Below the pieces are notes generated by a model, which saw only the letters and a list, made by a program, of their open reading frames with translations, did not search any database and was not told the origin of the DNA. From assembly GCA_050084985.1 (NCBI GenBank), contig JBITNC010000001.1, positions 22,382,001 to 22,446,000 on the forward strand: a stretch of 64,000 nucleotides of DNA. The letters run 5' to 3'. The DNA comes from Nageia nagi (lineage: Eukaryota; Pinophyta). The position numbers were made by a program, and so were the translations under genes. Below, in pieces: positions 25,080 through 37,394 of this stretch (positions are counted from its first letter, which is position 1; the number at the start of each line of letters is the position of its first letter).

Positions 25080-25255
25080 ATATTGCAATCATAATTGTAT
25101 CCAAAATATGCATGCAAAATATGGAAAAATACACAAGACTAGGAATTATTTGACAAGGTGTATGTTGTAGACATAGTGACATGGAATGCAATGACATACA
25201 TGTATGTAAAATATGCAAGAATAAAAAAGGACCAAGAAAGTGTTGTTCTGATGAA
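25080..25255 (+). pseudogene. PPR repeat shard
   Basis: Two overlapping frames together make one PPR unit: MHAKYGKIHKTR, then after a one-base shift LFDKVYVVDIVTWNAM and TYMYVKYARIKK. The order M-x-A-K-x-G-x-I / LFDxV / D-I-V-T-W-N-A-M is the plant PLS-type repeat. About 55 residues only, so non-functional. Confidence 0.7.
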
Positions 25256-25307
25256 GTGGTTTTCACTTGGATGTTATTTTGATAAATGTTATGATTCATC
25301 TATAAAT

Positions 25308-25748
25308 CCAATTACACTTTCTTTATTTAGTTGAGTAGTGTAGCAACTTCTAAAAGGCATCACTTTTGATCCAGATATCATTTTGAGCCCATTTTTATTT
25401 TGAGTTTTTGTCCCTTGATACAAGATACTTTGAACTCTTAAGCTTAAATTCATGATTGAGGGGCATCCACATCATCAAAATCCACTCGAGGCACGATCTC
25501 GACCTCATCCACAACTATGATCAACTCGATAGGATTTTAATTATGTTTCAACTTTTAGGAGCAGAGAGTTTTGAACTTAGGCATCTCATATCTGAGAGCT
25601 TTGAACTACCCACCTCTCCAAATCCCCTATCCGTAAATCTAAATTATGCATGATTTAAAAAAAGGGGCTCAAAACGATATCCAGATCAAAAGTTATGCCT
25701 TTTAGAAGTTGCAACATTATTCTGCTACACAAAGAAAGTGTAATTGGA
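25308..25748. repeat. Inverted repeat with 92-bp arms of LTR-derived sequence
   Basis: The left arm (25308-25400) begins CCAATTACACTTTCTTT and contains GCAACTTCTAAAAGGCAT and ATATCATTTTGAGCCC. The right arm (25657-25748) is its reverse complement with about ten differences and ends AAAGAAAGTGTAATTGG. The same sequence starts both LTRs of the element at 26.4-28.2 kb. The loop holds the second SINE-like copy (about 25450-25625, minus strand). Confidence 0.75.
25450..25625 (-). repeat. SINE-like sequence, copy 2
   Basis: On the minus strand: GGTAGTTCAAAGCTCTCAGA, then CCTAAGTTCAAAACTCTC resembling a pol III B box. It shares the CTAAGTTCAAAACTCTC block with 7505-7665. A short GC-richer tail (CTCGAGTGGATTTTGATG) follows. 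The family assignment is weak. Confidence 0.3.
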
Positions 25749-26381
25749 TGTTGCAGGTGCATAATTCTCCTTTGGTTGAAGAGAACTAAGCCCCTAAGTT
25801 TCATTGATCTCAAAAATTAAAAATACCCTAAAATCTCTTCATTTTAATCTTTCTTCTTTTCTAGCTAGTCTTTGCACTCTTCTCTCTATATCTTGGATTT
25901 TGGAATCCACTTATGGTCCTACTCCTTTGTTGAGCTTCTATCTTTCTCCATCTTTGCCACCATTTGGGAAAATGATTTATCGATTCCCATGAAATAAAAT
26001 CATCCCAAAAGTATGTTTCACTTTCATGTTCCTGATCAAAAGTTTATTGGTTAATAAACTCATCATACGTTTGAACATCAAAATGATTATCCATGTGCTC
26101 CATTGCTAGTTTAAGAAGAAATTCTATTTCTTCTTCTTCCTTGGCCTCCATTGGTAATCAAATAATGCCAATAACTTAGCTTAAATGACATTTTCATATC
26201 CTAATTCAGTATCCAATATCTCTTTAAAATTTTTATCCATCTCTATGGCTTTTTCTATTGGATTTATAACTACATAAGATAATTTTATAACTTCAATTGA
26301 ATTAACATACTCATATTTAATTTTAGCATGCATGATATCCTCTAAGATATTGTTTATTTTTTGGATATCTTCAACATACAA
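25749..26381 (-). repeat. Inverted partial copy of the 26.4-28.2 kb element interior
   Basis: The minus-strand translation (26181-26381: EDIQKINNILEDIMHAKIKYE, then VIKLSYVV and DKNFKEILDTE) matches the plus-strand frame at 27200-27400 (EDIQQTSKILEEI, AKIKYEDVNS, VIELSYVV, DKIFKEILETE). DNA similarity continues to the LTR border on both sides. The two copies lie head to head about 0.8 kb apart. Confidence 0.8.
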
Positions 26382-28225
26382 TTACACTTTCTTTATATAG
26401 CAAAATAATATTGCAACTTCTAAAAGATGTTATTTTGATCCGGATATCATTTTGAGCCTTTTTTTTTAAATTGTGTAGAATTTAAAAATCCACAAGATTG
26501 TAATGTCTCCAAAGGGAGATAATTTTGAGGCTTGAAATATTTTTTGTACAACCCAAATTTCACTTTTACTCTTAGTTCTATCTTTATATTCTATTTTTAG
26601 AATAATTGCATGTATTGAGTAATGGATGCATGGCTCCATTTTGGGCCTCATCTAAGCTATATTTTAAGATTTTTTAAAATTAGAAAGAAAGAAAGAGATG
26701 CTTTATAATTCTTGTTGTGAATTTTATTCTTCCATTGATTTACTTATGTGTTGTGAATCAATTTTAGAGATTTGTTTTGGTCTCTTGCAGGAATCTACAT
26801 CATTTGGTACTAGAGACAGTTGATCTTGTTGGATAGAATATTGGATTTTGATCACCATGGTAGGGAAGCAAATAAAGAAGCAACATGAATAGTTGTATTC
26901 ATAATATACTCTAAGTATAATATTTAAATGTAGAAATATCATGGAGGAATCAAAACTTTTGTGCTTTAAGGGTGAGTACCTTGAGGCTAAGGAGAATCGA
27001 ATAAGATCTTGGTTAACACCTTGTATTAGAAGTATGAAGAATATAAAAGTACCATGGAGGGAGAAAACTATCATATTAACAGAGGAAATTTTAGTCGACA
27101 AAGAAAAGGTTTTTGAGAACCCTTACCATTATATAGTTGCAAAGAAGCATATGGCTATAGTTGAGACTTTTGAGTTAGTGATTAGGACTATGTCTAAGGA
27201 GGAAGAAGGCATTGAAGATATCCAACAAACAAGCAAGATATTAGAGGAGATATAGGAAGCTAAAATCAAATATGAGGATGTTAATTCAACTAAAGTTATA
27301 GAATTATCTTATGTAGTTATGGAGCCAATAAAAGAAGCCACAGATATGGATAAAATTTTTAAAGAGATATTGGAGACTGAATTAAGATATGAAAATATCA
27401 TTTCAGCTAAGGTGTTGGTGTTATTTGATTTAGTAATGGAGGCAAAAGAAGAAGAAGAATATAATTTATTCTAAAACTAGAAGTGGAGTACACTGATAAT
27501 CATTTTGATGCTCAAAAGTATGATGATTTTATTGACCAACAAACTTTTGATCAGGAACATGTGAGTGAAACATACTATTGGGATGATTTTATTTCATGGG
27601 AATCAATAAATAATTTTGCCAAAGGATGTAAAATATGAAGAAATATATAATCTCAACAAAAGAGGAGGATCATAAGTGGATTCTAGAATCCAAGATGCAA
27701 AGAGAAGAGTGCAAAGTCCAATTGGAAAGGAAGAAAGTTTAAAATGAAAGGATTTTTGGGTATTTCCAATTTTTGAGATCAACAAAACTCAGGGATTAAG
27801 TTCTTTTCAACCAAAGTAGAATGATGCACCTACAACATCCAATTAAACTTTCTTTTATGTAGAAGAATAATGTTGCAACTTTTGAAAGGTGTAACTTTTG
27901 ATTCGAATATCATTTTGAGCCCATTATTTTTTTTAAATCACTCAGAATTTACAAATCTACAAGATTGTAACATATCCTATGGGAGATAATTTCGAGGCCT
28001 AAAATGCTTATCATAAAATCTAAATTTCTCTTTTACTTTTAGTTCTATATTTAAATTCTATTTTTAGAATAAAGAAATGCTTTATAATTTTTATCTTAAT
28101 CCTTTTGAGTGTTTAGTGTAGATATAAATAATTCTTGTTATGAATTTTATTCTTCCATTGATTTACTTGTGTGTTATGAATCAATTTTGGAGATCTATTT
28201 TACTCTCTTGCATGAATCTACATTA
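26376..28225 (+). mobile_element. Short non-autonomous LTR element (TRIM/gag-only-like)
   Basis: Two direct repeats of about 400-430 bases, 26376-26802 and about 27836-28225, share successive blocks (AATTACACTTTCTT, TTTTGAGCC, GATTGTAA, TTTTATTCTTCCATTGATTTA, GAATCTACAT). They flank a 1-kb interior. Three bases after the left repeat TGGTACTAGAGAC resembles a damaged initiator-Met primer site. The interior holds one frame (26941-27255) and its continuation after a stop, rich in Lys and Glu, with no reverse transcriptase or integrase. Unlike most LTRs there is no clean TG start, and the pair differ by many changes and a 60-base gap, so the call rests on repeat layout plus the weak primer site. 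It would have depended on another element to move. Confidence 0.6.
26941..27255 (+). pseudogene. Unrecognised Lys/Glu-rich frame inside the short LTR element
   Basis: 104 codons starting MEESKLLCFKGEYLEAKENR, then ESIEELS-like charged helices. After a TAG the same reading continues to about 27470 (AKIKYEDVNS, EAKEEEEYN). No zinc knuckle or known gag motif is visible. The inverted neighbour at 26181-26381 keeps part of the same protein without stops, suggesting this was once a coding sequence of the element. Confidence 0.45.
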
Positions 28226-28388
28226 TGTTGTGATAGAAATTATGCTAAGTTTAGAAATATACAAAAGGAATACCTCATATAAATACAACCTCATCAAATA
28301 AACAACAATAGTCATCCAACAAGATTAATTCACCAAATGCAATACCCAACAGAAGTTGTCCAAAAATATTAATTCACTAAATGCATAA

Positions 28389-28598
28389 GTGAGGTTGTTA
28401 ATATTGATGATATTATCATTCTTGGCATCTCTTACAATTTGCAATAGTATTGGTTGGTATCCATTAAGATATTATTTTTGTACAATACCCAATAATAGAA
28501 GTAGTCCAAGAAGATCAATTCACCTTTTTCAACACTATGAAAATATGTATCAAATTGAAGTCAATCAACAAAAAATGATATCTTTCCTTTATTTATAA
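28389..28598 (+). pseudogene. PPR-associated segment, also present inside the CACTA element
   Basis: The frame contains NNRSSPRRSIHLFQHYENMY. A frame at 50650-50745 contains NTSSSPNRGIHLSQHSQSMH, and in both places a PPR block (M-x-D-x-YAKY) follows within about 50-160 bases. I do not recognise the segment itself; the shared order suggests two copies of one PPR-gene-derived sequence. Confidence 0.5.
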
Positions 28599-28634
28599 AA
28601 AAGTGAAATAGTAAAATAATCATATTCTATCATT

Positions 28635-28885
28635 GTTAATTCTATGATAGACATGTATGCAAAATATTGTAGAATACAAAAGGTTTGTTGATTATCTAAC
28701 AAGTTATATGTTGTAGACATAGTTGTAAGGACTACAATGATATACAAGTATGTTGTGATAGATGCGTATGAAAAATGTACAAGAATACATAAATATTAGG
28801 AAATTATTCAATAATATGAATGATGCAAACACAATTTCATGATAGATATGCATGCAAAATGTAGAAGTATAGGTAATAGCATAAG
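28635..28885 (+). pseudogene. Three tandem PPR shards
   Basis: MIDMYAKYCRIQK (about 28650), VIDAYEKCTRIHKY (about 28753) and MIDMHAKCRSIG (about 28843) recur at roughly 100-base spacing, each being the first helix of a PPR unit with the rest shortened. PPR units are normally 31-36 codons, about the same period, so the piece keeps the repeat rhythm although frames shift between units. Confidence 0.65.
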
Positions 28886-29409
28886 TTACTCTTATTACAT
28901 TATTCCTCATATGATGTTGAAGATATGCCATTAATGCAAGATGGTGAGCCCATTTCAAATAATGTAAAACTTCAAAACCCTATTTCATTCTCACATTTCA
29001 CTCAATCAACCCTGAAACTCCAACCAACAAACATTTGAAGAACATGGCGATAATATTTCTTACAACAAATCTAATCAAGCTATAAAAGTAGGTAGTGAAG
29101 ATCCTATTTTTATTGTATTTGCATGATTTATAGTTGATGAAACCTAACAACATAGCCTTTGTATGTTTTCTACTTGCAAGAAACCATGCAAATCTACTAT
29201 TATTCTTTATTGCATATGGTGAATTGATCTTGTTGGACTACTATTTTTATTAATTCCATTCCTTTTGTATTATTATATATTTTTCATACATTGATATAAT
29301 CTCATTCATAATGAAAAATTTTGCATACAACTATGTATACAATATCTATCCTATGAAGAACCTTGAAGTATGTGATAACTATCATTCTACAACAACAATT
29401 TCATGGATA

Positions 29410-29745
29410 CAATGATGTGAGAAGTATTTGATAAGATGCATGATGCAAACACAATCTCATTGACTACAAATGATTGGAGGATATGCAATTCATGAAAACA
29501 ACAAGGATTCCCTTAAACTCTTTGATCTGATGAAGTACTTAGGAACCAACCATAACAATATAATATTTGTATGCACTAACTACTTGCATGCAAGTTTAAT
29601 GTATGAGGGTTATAAATACTTTGATAGCATGAGTAACTCTTATTATATTATACTAGGTATGAATCATTATACATGTATTGCTTACTTTATAATTGGTAAT
29701 TTAAATATAGTTTCATGTACTACAAATGATGCAATGATCATTTGA
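29410..29745 (+). pseudogene. PPR-protein C-terminal relic
   Basis: The 91-codon frame from 29470 reads MIGGYAIHENNKDSLKLFDLMK, then a TNHNNIIFVCTNYLHAS segment, then EGYKYFDSM and MNHYTCIAYFI. This follows the plant PLS-class order W/T-x-MIxGYAxHGxxKDALxLFxxM, then the long repeat, then EGxxYFxSM and MEHYxCMVDLLGR near the E domain. A one-base shift separates it from VFDKMHDANTIS just upstream (from about 29425). The frame is open but too short for the family (usually over 500 residues). Confidence 0.75.
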
Positions 29746-29749
29746 CAAG

Positions 29750-31495
29750 ATGCATATTACAAACATAATTGATGTACAAATAGTTATTGAATTAATCATT
29801 TTTCATTGAATAACATTTAAGTACTCTATGAAATTCCTCTCATCTTTAAATTCTTTTTATAAATACTCAATAAGTATGATTACTTATTCTATTTTGCATG
29901 TGGCATACATAATTTATTCAAACCTAAAGAACATCCTCCTACCCACATTTTTAGAAGATTTATATTAATATTTTTCAACCATGTTTTATGAACATGCCAT
30001 AAATATAATAGATGCTTGTTGTTGAACATTCTTGTGTTTCATTCATTAAAAAAATAATGTTGAAAACTATGAATGAAAATTAATATTGTAAACTATGAAT
30101 TAAACTCAGCAACTCATATTTCTTTGCTTCTATTTTAGAAAAAGAATCATCTTTCATAAAGACATTTACATTCCAATTAGGTTTAATTTTTGTACCTCGA
30201 TCATGTAATACTTATAATTATTTACTTTGATCATGTAATATTTACAACTATTCTTACATATCCTCTACCTAATTATGTTTGGAAATCACCCATACAACTG
30301 GTATATCATTCTCATGACCATAAAAAATAAATAATATATGGATTTAGTATTACAATTGATAATAATTTTGTTAAGATATGCCTAAATGTGTAAACTTATG
30401 TATATAAAAAAAAGGAAAAATATTTACCACATATTTTTTAGTAATAAATGTGGATTCCATTGCAATCATATTATTGTACAAATAGAGTACAATATTCTCC
30501 ATCATTGAGAAAGTTTGCACCCCCAAAATAAAACCCTAAAGCCTCTCCATTGTTTGATGATAAATAAAAAATTTTTTTTATACTATTGAAACCAAAAAAT
30601 AACAATTTATGAATCAATTTGATATTTTTGCATTGTCATATTTTGGATACTTCAAAATATATAACATATCTTTCCTCATGAAATAACTATCTTGAAGTGT
30701 TAGCAAGTCACCCAAAACTATCTCAAGAACTACCCATCAAAAATTTGGTAATCAAACACAACTATACTTAAGAATATCTCAATCATTGATACTATTTCAA
30801 ATGATAAACATGGTGCAAACATTTCCCTCCCATCATTTGATGGATCATTGACAACATGGCAATGAATTCTATTTGAATCCACATGATTAAAACTATTATA
30901 TGTTATAAAGGAAATATCAATGTTATATTCATATACATGAATATAATAATGACATTAGCATCCTCTCTATTGGATAAAGTACTTCATTTTGTGGAGGATG
31001 AACATTCCTCTTATCTTCAAGATCATATGAGCGTCAATAACTAAAATTCCACAATAATAGAATAGTTGATAAATGTATAATACTTTAAATACAATACAAA
31101 ATTAAGGTTGTATTTGAACAAAAAAAACTTACATTTGTCTTATTTGTAATATTGATTCCTTTGGTGGATTGTTAGTATTACTTTCATCATGAATTTTGTT
31201 AACAACTTTTTTCACATAAAAGTGTATTGTACGTATATATTATTTTGTTCCCCTTTTTTGAAATCCTCCAATCTAGAAAAAGGTATTGTTACGATCAAAT
31301 ATATCTTACTACTTTATGGATAATGAACTTTATGGATGATAAATTGCACTATAGAGAATTTGAATTTATCATCCCCCTTCTTACCCTTTACCATTCTAGT
31401 ATATGTAATGCACTTTTATAGAATGAGTATTCTCAAGCAATTTGAAGATTTAAAATAATACATAAATTAATTATACTTAAACTCTTTGATCTATT
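29750..31495. other. AT-rich DNA, nothing recognised
   Basis: No coding similarity found on either strand; many stops. It separates PPR shards and may hold their eroded remains. Confidence 0.35.
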
Positions 31496-31499
31496 AAGG

Positions 31500-31720
31500 T
31501 ACTTAGAACACAATAATATTAAGGAATTCCTAGGCCTTATGTATTCTTGTACATTTTTCATACATGTCTATCAAGGCATTAACAATCAATTTTTTAAAAA
31601 ATAATTGACATTTTGCATGCATGTGTGTTTCTATTATGCATACTACCAAAATATTTCCTTAGTCTTGTGTATTCTTGTACATTTTGCATACATTTCTATA
31701 ACAACATACTATTGTTGGAT
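31500..31720 (-). pseudogene. Two PPR shards in reverse orientation
   Basis: On the minus strand: VVIEMYAKCTRIHKT (about 31710-31660) and NALIDMYEKCTRIHKA (about 31580-31535). Both resemble the plus-strand shard at 28753 (YEKCTRIHK), so this is probably an inverted duplicate of the same source. Confidence 0.65.
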
Positions 31721-32154
31721 TGCATAAACTATTATTGTAAGGGATACCAAATTATATTATTTTATATTATAAAGGATCATAAGAATGATAATACTATCAA
31801 TATTAAAAACTTCACTCATGCTATTAAAGTATCTACAACCTCATCGATTGAACTTGCATGGTTGCATGCAAGTAGAATACACAAAAGGGTTATGTTGCAG
31901 GAAATATTAATGTAGGTTCTCTAATGCTCCATTAGTGCTAAGGTTTCAAGGTTGGTTGAGTGAAATAAGAGAATGAACTAGGTTTTAGAGTTTTACATGG
32001 TTTGAAATGAGACTATCAAGTTTCATGAATAGCTCATTATTGATGTCGTAAAAATAATAATACAATAAGAGTCACTCATGCAAGTAGAGTATTTACAAAA
32101 CTCCCTTTTTAATATTTTTATCTTGGAATATGAAAGCATGCACTATATCATTAG

Positions 32155-33720
32155 CTAAGATTATTTGTTGTGGTAGACGTGTATGCAAAATTTGGAAAAA
32201 TATATAAGGCTCAAGAATCATTTGAAAAAATGCATGATGGAGACAATGATTCATAGACTACAATGATTGTAAGATATTTGAAAATGATTTAGATACTTTT
32301 AAGTAGATGATATTATCAAATGTAAATCCAACTACTATTAACTTTACAAGTATTCTTCCAGCATGTGCCACCATGGGAGTTCTAGAAGAAGGTATGGGCA
32401 TTCATCAAAGAGTAGTTGAAAATGATTTTTCATCAAATATTATCATTATGAGTGCCAATATGCATGATGAAAATGTTGTTTAATGGAATAAAATGATTAA
32501 ATTATTTGACAAAATATATCATCAAAATACAATCTCATAGATTGCAATGATAACAAGATATGTATAAAATTGTCTTTTAAAGTTTTCTATAAAAATATTC
32601 ATGAATTTATAAATGAAAAATAATAAATATATTTCAAGAAATCATTATATATTTGTAATAATGATTTAACATGAATATTACTTCATCAAAATCATTACAA
32701 CTCTAGAAAACATGTGCTTTGTCACAATTATTTCCTAAGCGCTTCATTAGATCAAAGAGTTCACAATCAATAAAATTACTTTTGCATAAGTATGTGTTTT
32801 ATGGATTTTTTGTATACATGACCTTAATATCATGCAGAAATCAAGAAGTATATGTTCTACTTGCATGCAAAATATATGTATTATTCTAGTTGCATGAAAA
32901 ATATATGTATTATTCTATAATGTAAGTTTTTAATTATACACATGAGGAAAAATAATAGTTTGTCAATATGCATGATGCAAATGCTTTTTAATGAAATAAA
33001 ATGATTAAATTATTTTACAAAATATCTCATTAAAATGCAATCCAATAGAATTCAATGATATAAAGATATGGAAAAAATGGGTTTTAAGTTATAATCATCC
33101 ACAAAAGAGTAGTTAAAAATGGTTTTTCATCAAATATTGTTGTTGTGAATGCCTTGATAGACATGTATACAAAATATGGAATAATAAATAAGGCTCTACA
33201 ATTTTTTGATAAGGTGCATGATATAGATATACTTTCATGAGATAGAAGTGAAAAGTCTAGTCTATAAGGGTTTCAAAGGTCACCTTTTATATATAATTCA
33301 TGTAAATTTGGTTTGTTTTTTAGACACATAACATAAATGAGTTTGTTATAAAAAAATATGAAATTTATGAATGTAAAATAATTTAAATATTTCAAGTAAA
33401 GGACAAACATTTTTTTCACAAGACATAACATAAATGAGTTTCTTATAAAACTTTATTCCTCTTCAAGATGCAGTTTCATGGATTGTAATGGTCATAGTAT
33501 ATGCATAAAAATGGGGTTTCATTGATCAAAGAGTAGTTGAAAATAGGTTTTCATTGACTATTGTTGTTGTGAATGCCTTGGTACACTTGCATGAAAAATT
33601 TTGAAGAATACAAAAGGTGTGATAAATTATTTGACATGTGATCTCGAGATGAAGGTATAGACATCCATCAAAAAGTAGTTGAAAATGGGTTTTCATTAAA
33701 TATTTTTGTCATGTTTCCTT
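32155..33720 (+). pseudogene. PPR-protein pseudogene with internally repeated pieces
   Basis: Successive frames show VVDVYAKFGKIYKAQESFEK (32165), TINFTSILPACATMGVLEEG and GIHQRVVENDFSSNIIIMSA (32325-32460), then HKRVVKNGFSSNIVVVNALI and DMYTKYGIINKALQFFDKV (33090-33225), LQDAVSWIVMV and DQRVVENRFSLTIVVVNALV (33465-33570), and EGIDIHQKVVENGFS (33650). These are plant PLS-type PPR units, the family that binds organelle RNA. The DNA at 32455-32565 is repeated at 32945-33065 (ATATGCATGATG... AAAATGATTAAATTATTT), so part of the pseudogene was duplicated after it decayed. Stops and shifts are frequent. The gypsy LTR begins at 33732, just after the last piece. Confidence 0.75.
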
Positions 33721-33731
33721 TGGTATACATA

Positions 33732-34374
33732 TGTTGACACCTAAAAATAAATTATCATTTATTAACTAATTCATTTCATAGCATCAAGAAATATTTATTG
33801 TAAAGAGGGTTAAAATATACCCAAGGCAATGTAATCAATGTTATGGACCATGGTATAATGTAAAAGGTGTCAAATATCAATAAAGACACCATCAATAATG
33901 TAATATGCAATGATTGCAAGAATAAAAGAAGATTAAAAATGTTGCTATAAAATAATATCAAAATTAACATAATGCATATTGGTTAGTATCAGTAAAAATC
34001 TTGAAAGAGAGATTAGAATATGCAATATTAGTTGATTTGACAAAATAAAGGTATTTCATAATATCGCTTATTCATAGATTTGCTACACCCTTCATCTTGC
34101 TCTCATGCATTTCAATTTATATTTGTGGGTATGCATATTTCACACCATTAGAAGCATGCTCTTGAGTCATCAGTGGAATTTATTTACTATGGTATGGTAC
34201 TATAATTGATGTGTGATTACTATTGTTTCATTTGGATTTAGATTTGACAAAGGTACCTTATTTATCATGTTTATTTGATGTCATATTTCTAATATATACT
34301 TAAATATTATATTGTATACAAATAGTACATTGATTTATTATTCATGCATTATTTTTAGTCTACATTTTGGTGAA
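33732..34374 (+). repeat. 5' LTR of the Tat-like gypsy element
   Basis: Begins TGTTGACACCTAAAAATAAA and ends CTACA at 34374, four bases before the primer site. The start resembles the minus-strand LTR edge at 55230 (TGTAGACACCCAAAAATG), suggesting related families. No second copy is in the window, so the ends rest on the TG...CA rule and the primer site. Confidence 0.6.
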
Positions 34375-34377
34375 CCC

Positions 34378-34391
34378 GATTGTTTTGATTA
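34378..34391 (+). promoter_or_regulatory. Probable primer-binding site, non-Met tRNA
   Basis: TGGTGAACCCGATT starts with the obligatory TGG just after the LTR end. It is not the initiator-Met type used by the other elements here. Which tRNA it matches was not determined. Confidence 0.5.
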
Positions 34392-34479
34392 ATTTTACCC
34401 TACTGATGAGATCTTATGAGATTTTTATAAAGGATTAATGTGCTAGCAACATATATAGGCTATTTTTATGCTTTCAATA

Positions 34480-37330
34480 GAATTAAAATGGAATAAACTG
34501 TAATGAAATTAGCCAATTCAATGGAATATCTATCCAAACAAGTGGCTTCAATGCAAAATTTACATAGTAATTCATAGTTAGCTATAGATCCAATAATAGT
34601 TGCAAGGCTAACCAATCTTGAGACTTATAAGAGATCCCAACAAAAAAGAATATTATGATGGTGTACTCATCACACCCTTTTTGGATGATATATGTTATTA
34701 TCCCCTACCACTCTATCACAAGGCCCCCAAATTTGAGATGTTTAGTAGCAAACAAGATCTAAAGCAACATCTTATTAGCTTTTAGGAGGAGTGCTTGTTG
34801 AAACTAGGATTGAAGGGAAGTTGAAGGTAAAGTTTTCCCCAATAAGTTTAAATGGTGATGCCAACAAATGGTTCTACAATTTGTCAAGGGGATCAATAGA
34901 TTCATTCAAGTCATTGGTACAAGCATTCATGAGTCAATATAAACATAATATCAAAGAGCAAGGAATAATTACATAATTGTGTGCAATGTGCCAAGGAAGT
35001 AATGAAATTCAGAGAAGTATATTATGAGATTCAAAAAGGTATGGTAATATATTTGTAATAAATTTTATGAGAGTGAAATTATGGTATATTTAGAGATTCT
35101 ATTTTACTAGTCATTAATTTGTATGCTCCAATTGATAAGGTATTAGATTTGGGGTATTAGTAAAAGAATTATTGCAAAAAGAGAAATTTTACTTGAGTTA
35201 GGATATCTCAATTGTACATATACTCCTTACAAAAAAGAGAATCATAGGAATACACAAAGAAGGAGAAAATATAGTAAATATGTTCAATGCACCTGCATCT
35301 CCCCCTAAATTGACAAGATCAACTACAACAAGAGATTGAAGGTATACATTTCTAATTTAGCCAAGGTTTATTATGAGAGGTCTGATGAAAAGGGATTTAT
35401 TGTAGCCATTAGATAAAACATCACTCTATGATAGTGTCCAATAGGAACTTTTGATGCTTATGGTACTTATAATCAAAGAAAAGATCATTTTACAAAATTA
35501 AGTAAAGCATTAGAAGCTTAATTTTGGATCTTATTGCATAAGTGAGATACAAAATTAATTAGAAAGATTCATAACTAGAGACAACCATGAACAAAGTTTC
35601 AATGGATAAAGAAATTTATGCTAGATTAAGAAGAGAGAACCCAAGGCATATTCCAAGTCTAGTTACTATTGAATAAGTAAGTGTCCCACCTGTTTCAAAA
35701 ACTTATAGCATGATTGAGCAATTGAAAACTAATCCTCCTAAGATTAGTTTGTATGATCTCATATCTACATCTGAAACACATAGGGAGATCTTTTATGCTT
35801 TATTCAAAAACAAAATAGTTCCAACCACTATGTCTACTACCATGTTTTCAAAAAAACTTAGATCTATCAAGGAATATGATGGAATTTCATTTTATAGATA
35901 TGAAAAACTAAGTAAAGAAATTTTTATTGAATGTTTTGCTTTGTATATTACACCTATCATATATGGATGGGAAATTAAAATAACATTGGTATAAAATGAA
36001 TAAGCTATTAATGTATGTTCACATAAGTTTTAGATACAACTTCAAAAAAAGGTGTAAAGATCCATCCCTTAGAAGAAGATACATTTCGAATTATGTTCCT
36101 CCAAAATGCTAGTGGGAATACCCATAATTTTGCTTACAATAGAAGTCAAGACAATTGAAATTGAATTTCAGGTTATGGATTCAAATTTGTATTATAACCT
36201 ATTATTAAGTAGACCTTAGTTTCATGATATGGATATAGTACCATCTACAAAACATGGTAGGTTGAAATTTGAATATCAGGGTGAGGTACACACATTCATA
36301 GGTGATCCAAAATCGTATGCCTTATGTAATGCAACAAACATGGAGGAATTCATAATGAATTATCCTAGTTATGATATTGTACCTTTGAAAGTAGGTGTAG
36401 AATGGTGAAATAAAAATAGCCTTAGATTGCAAAGACAAGAATGGGAATGTACTGAATTGAGAACTTTGATCCATTAATATCCATAAAATATTTTGAAAAA
36501 CCAAAAATACTCAATGTTGAAGGTCATCAATATCATGCTATAATGTCCAAATGCTATCAACGATGTGAAACCAATAAATATGATGGGGGTTCTTACTCTA
36601 CAACAATGGTATCATTGAATATAGTAATGTAAATGATGAATCAAATAATGAACACAATGGGTCAAACCATGACTAAAAATTGCAAATGCATAGGATGAAG
36701 TTTAGGAAATCAGAATAGGGTATGTCTTCTTTTCACACTACTCAAGGAGCTTAGAAAATAAGAATGGATTAGGTAAGGATCTAAAGATAAAATAAATAAT
36801 GGGACCTATCAATTTTATAAGAGAATGCAATTTGATTGAGCTTTCTAATGATATTGATGAAGATTTATGGATTGATGATACTATACCACTCGAGTTTGAT
36901 TACTTCAATACTAATGATGATATTTTAGAATACATGGGGTCACATTAGAATTACCTAAATCAAATGACAAAAGGAAAATAAGTTACATTCTTAGTGAATA
37001 TGGGTATTTTGGATAAGTGGTGAATTTTAATGAAGTATTTTAGGTTCGAGAAGAATATGATGATATAGGTGATATTCAAGGATTGGAAGAGCTACAATCA
37101 TTATTGCAACAAAAGGATGAATTGGCATTCCTGGCTAAGGAACTAGGATATGTAAATATTGGGACAAGTGATGAGGAAAGGTTGATCAAAGTTAGAGCTA
37201 CATTTCCAACACCTCAGTAAGAAAGGTACATAAACAAATTTATTGGAAATAATAAGAATTTTACTTGGTCTTATGTTGATATGCCTAGTTTAGATCCCTC
37301 TTTTCATAATTTTAGAGTCAAAAATAAAAT
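34480..37330 (+). pseudogene. Gypsy gag-protease and pre-RT region, broken
   Basis: Gag: frame 34791-34976 with FSPISLNGDANKWFYNLSRG and IDSFKSLVQAF, the plant gypsy capsid pattern (A-x-x-WFxxL, then I-x-S-W/F-x-x-L). Pre-protease: 35710-35994 with ISLYDLISTSETHREI and ALYIT...GWEIKITLV; the aspartic active site that should follow is interrupted by two stops. Protease end: LYYNLLLSRP and PSTKHGRLKFEYQGEV at about 36190-36290. Pre-RT: LIKVRATFP then NFTWSYVDMPSLDPSF at 37185-37305, which in Tat elements lies directly before reverse transcriptase. Sequence similarity ends there. Dead copy. Confidence 0.75.
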
Positions 37331-37394
37331 TTATGATTTTCTAATGCCATTTGCATTAGAAAGCATGAAAAAAGCATCAATTCTTAATGAATTC

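Larger units (their letters stand above)
33732..37330 (+). mobile_element. Truncated Ty3/gypsy element, Tat/Ogre-like
   Basis: A 643-bp left LTR, primer site and gag-protease region, then the region before reverse transcriptase; the element stops at about 37330 where unrelated repeat sequence begins. No reverse transcriptase, integrase or 3' LTR is present. Confidence 0.75.
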
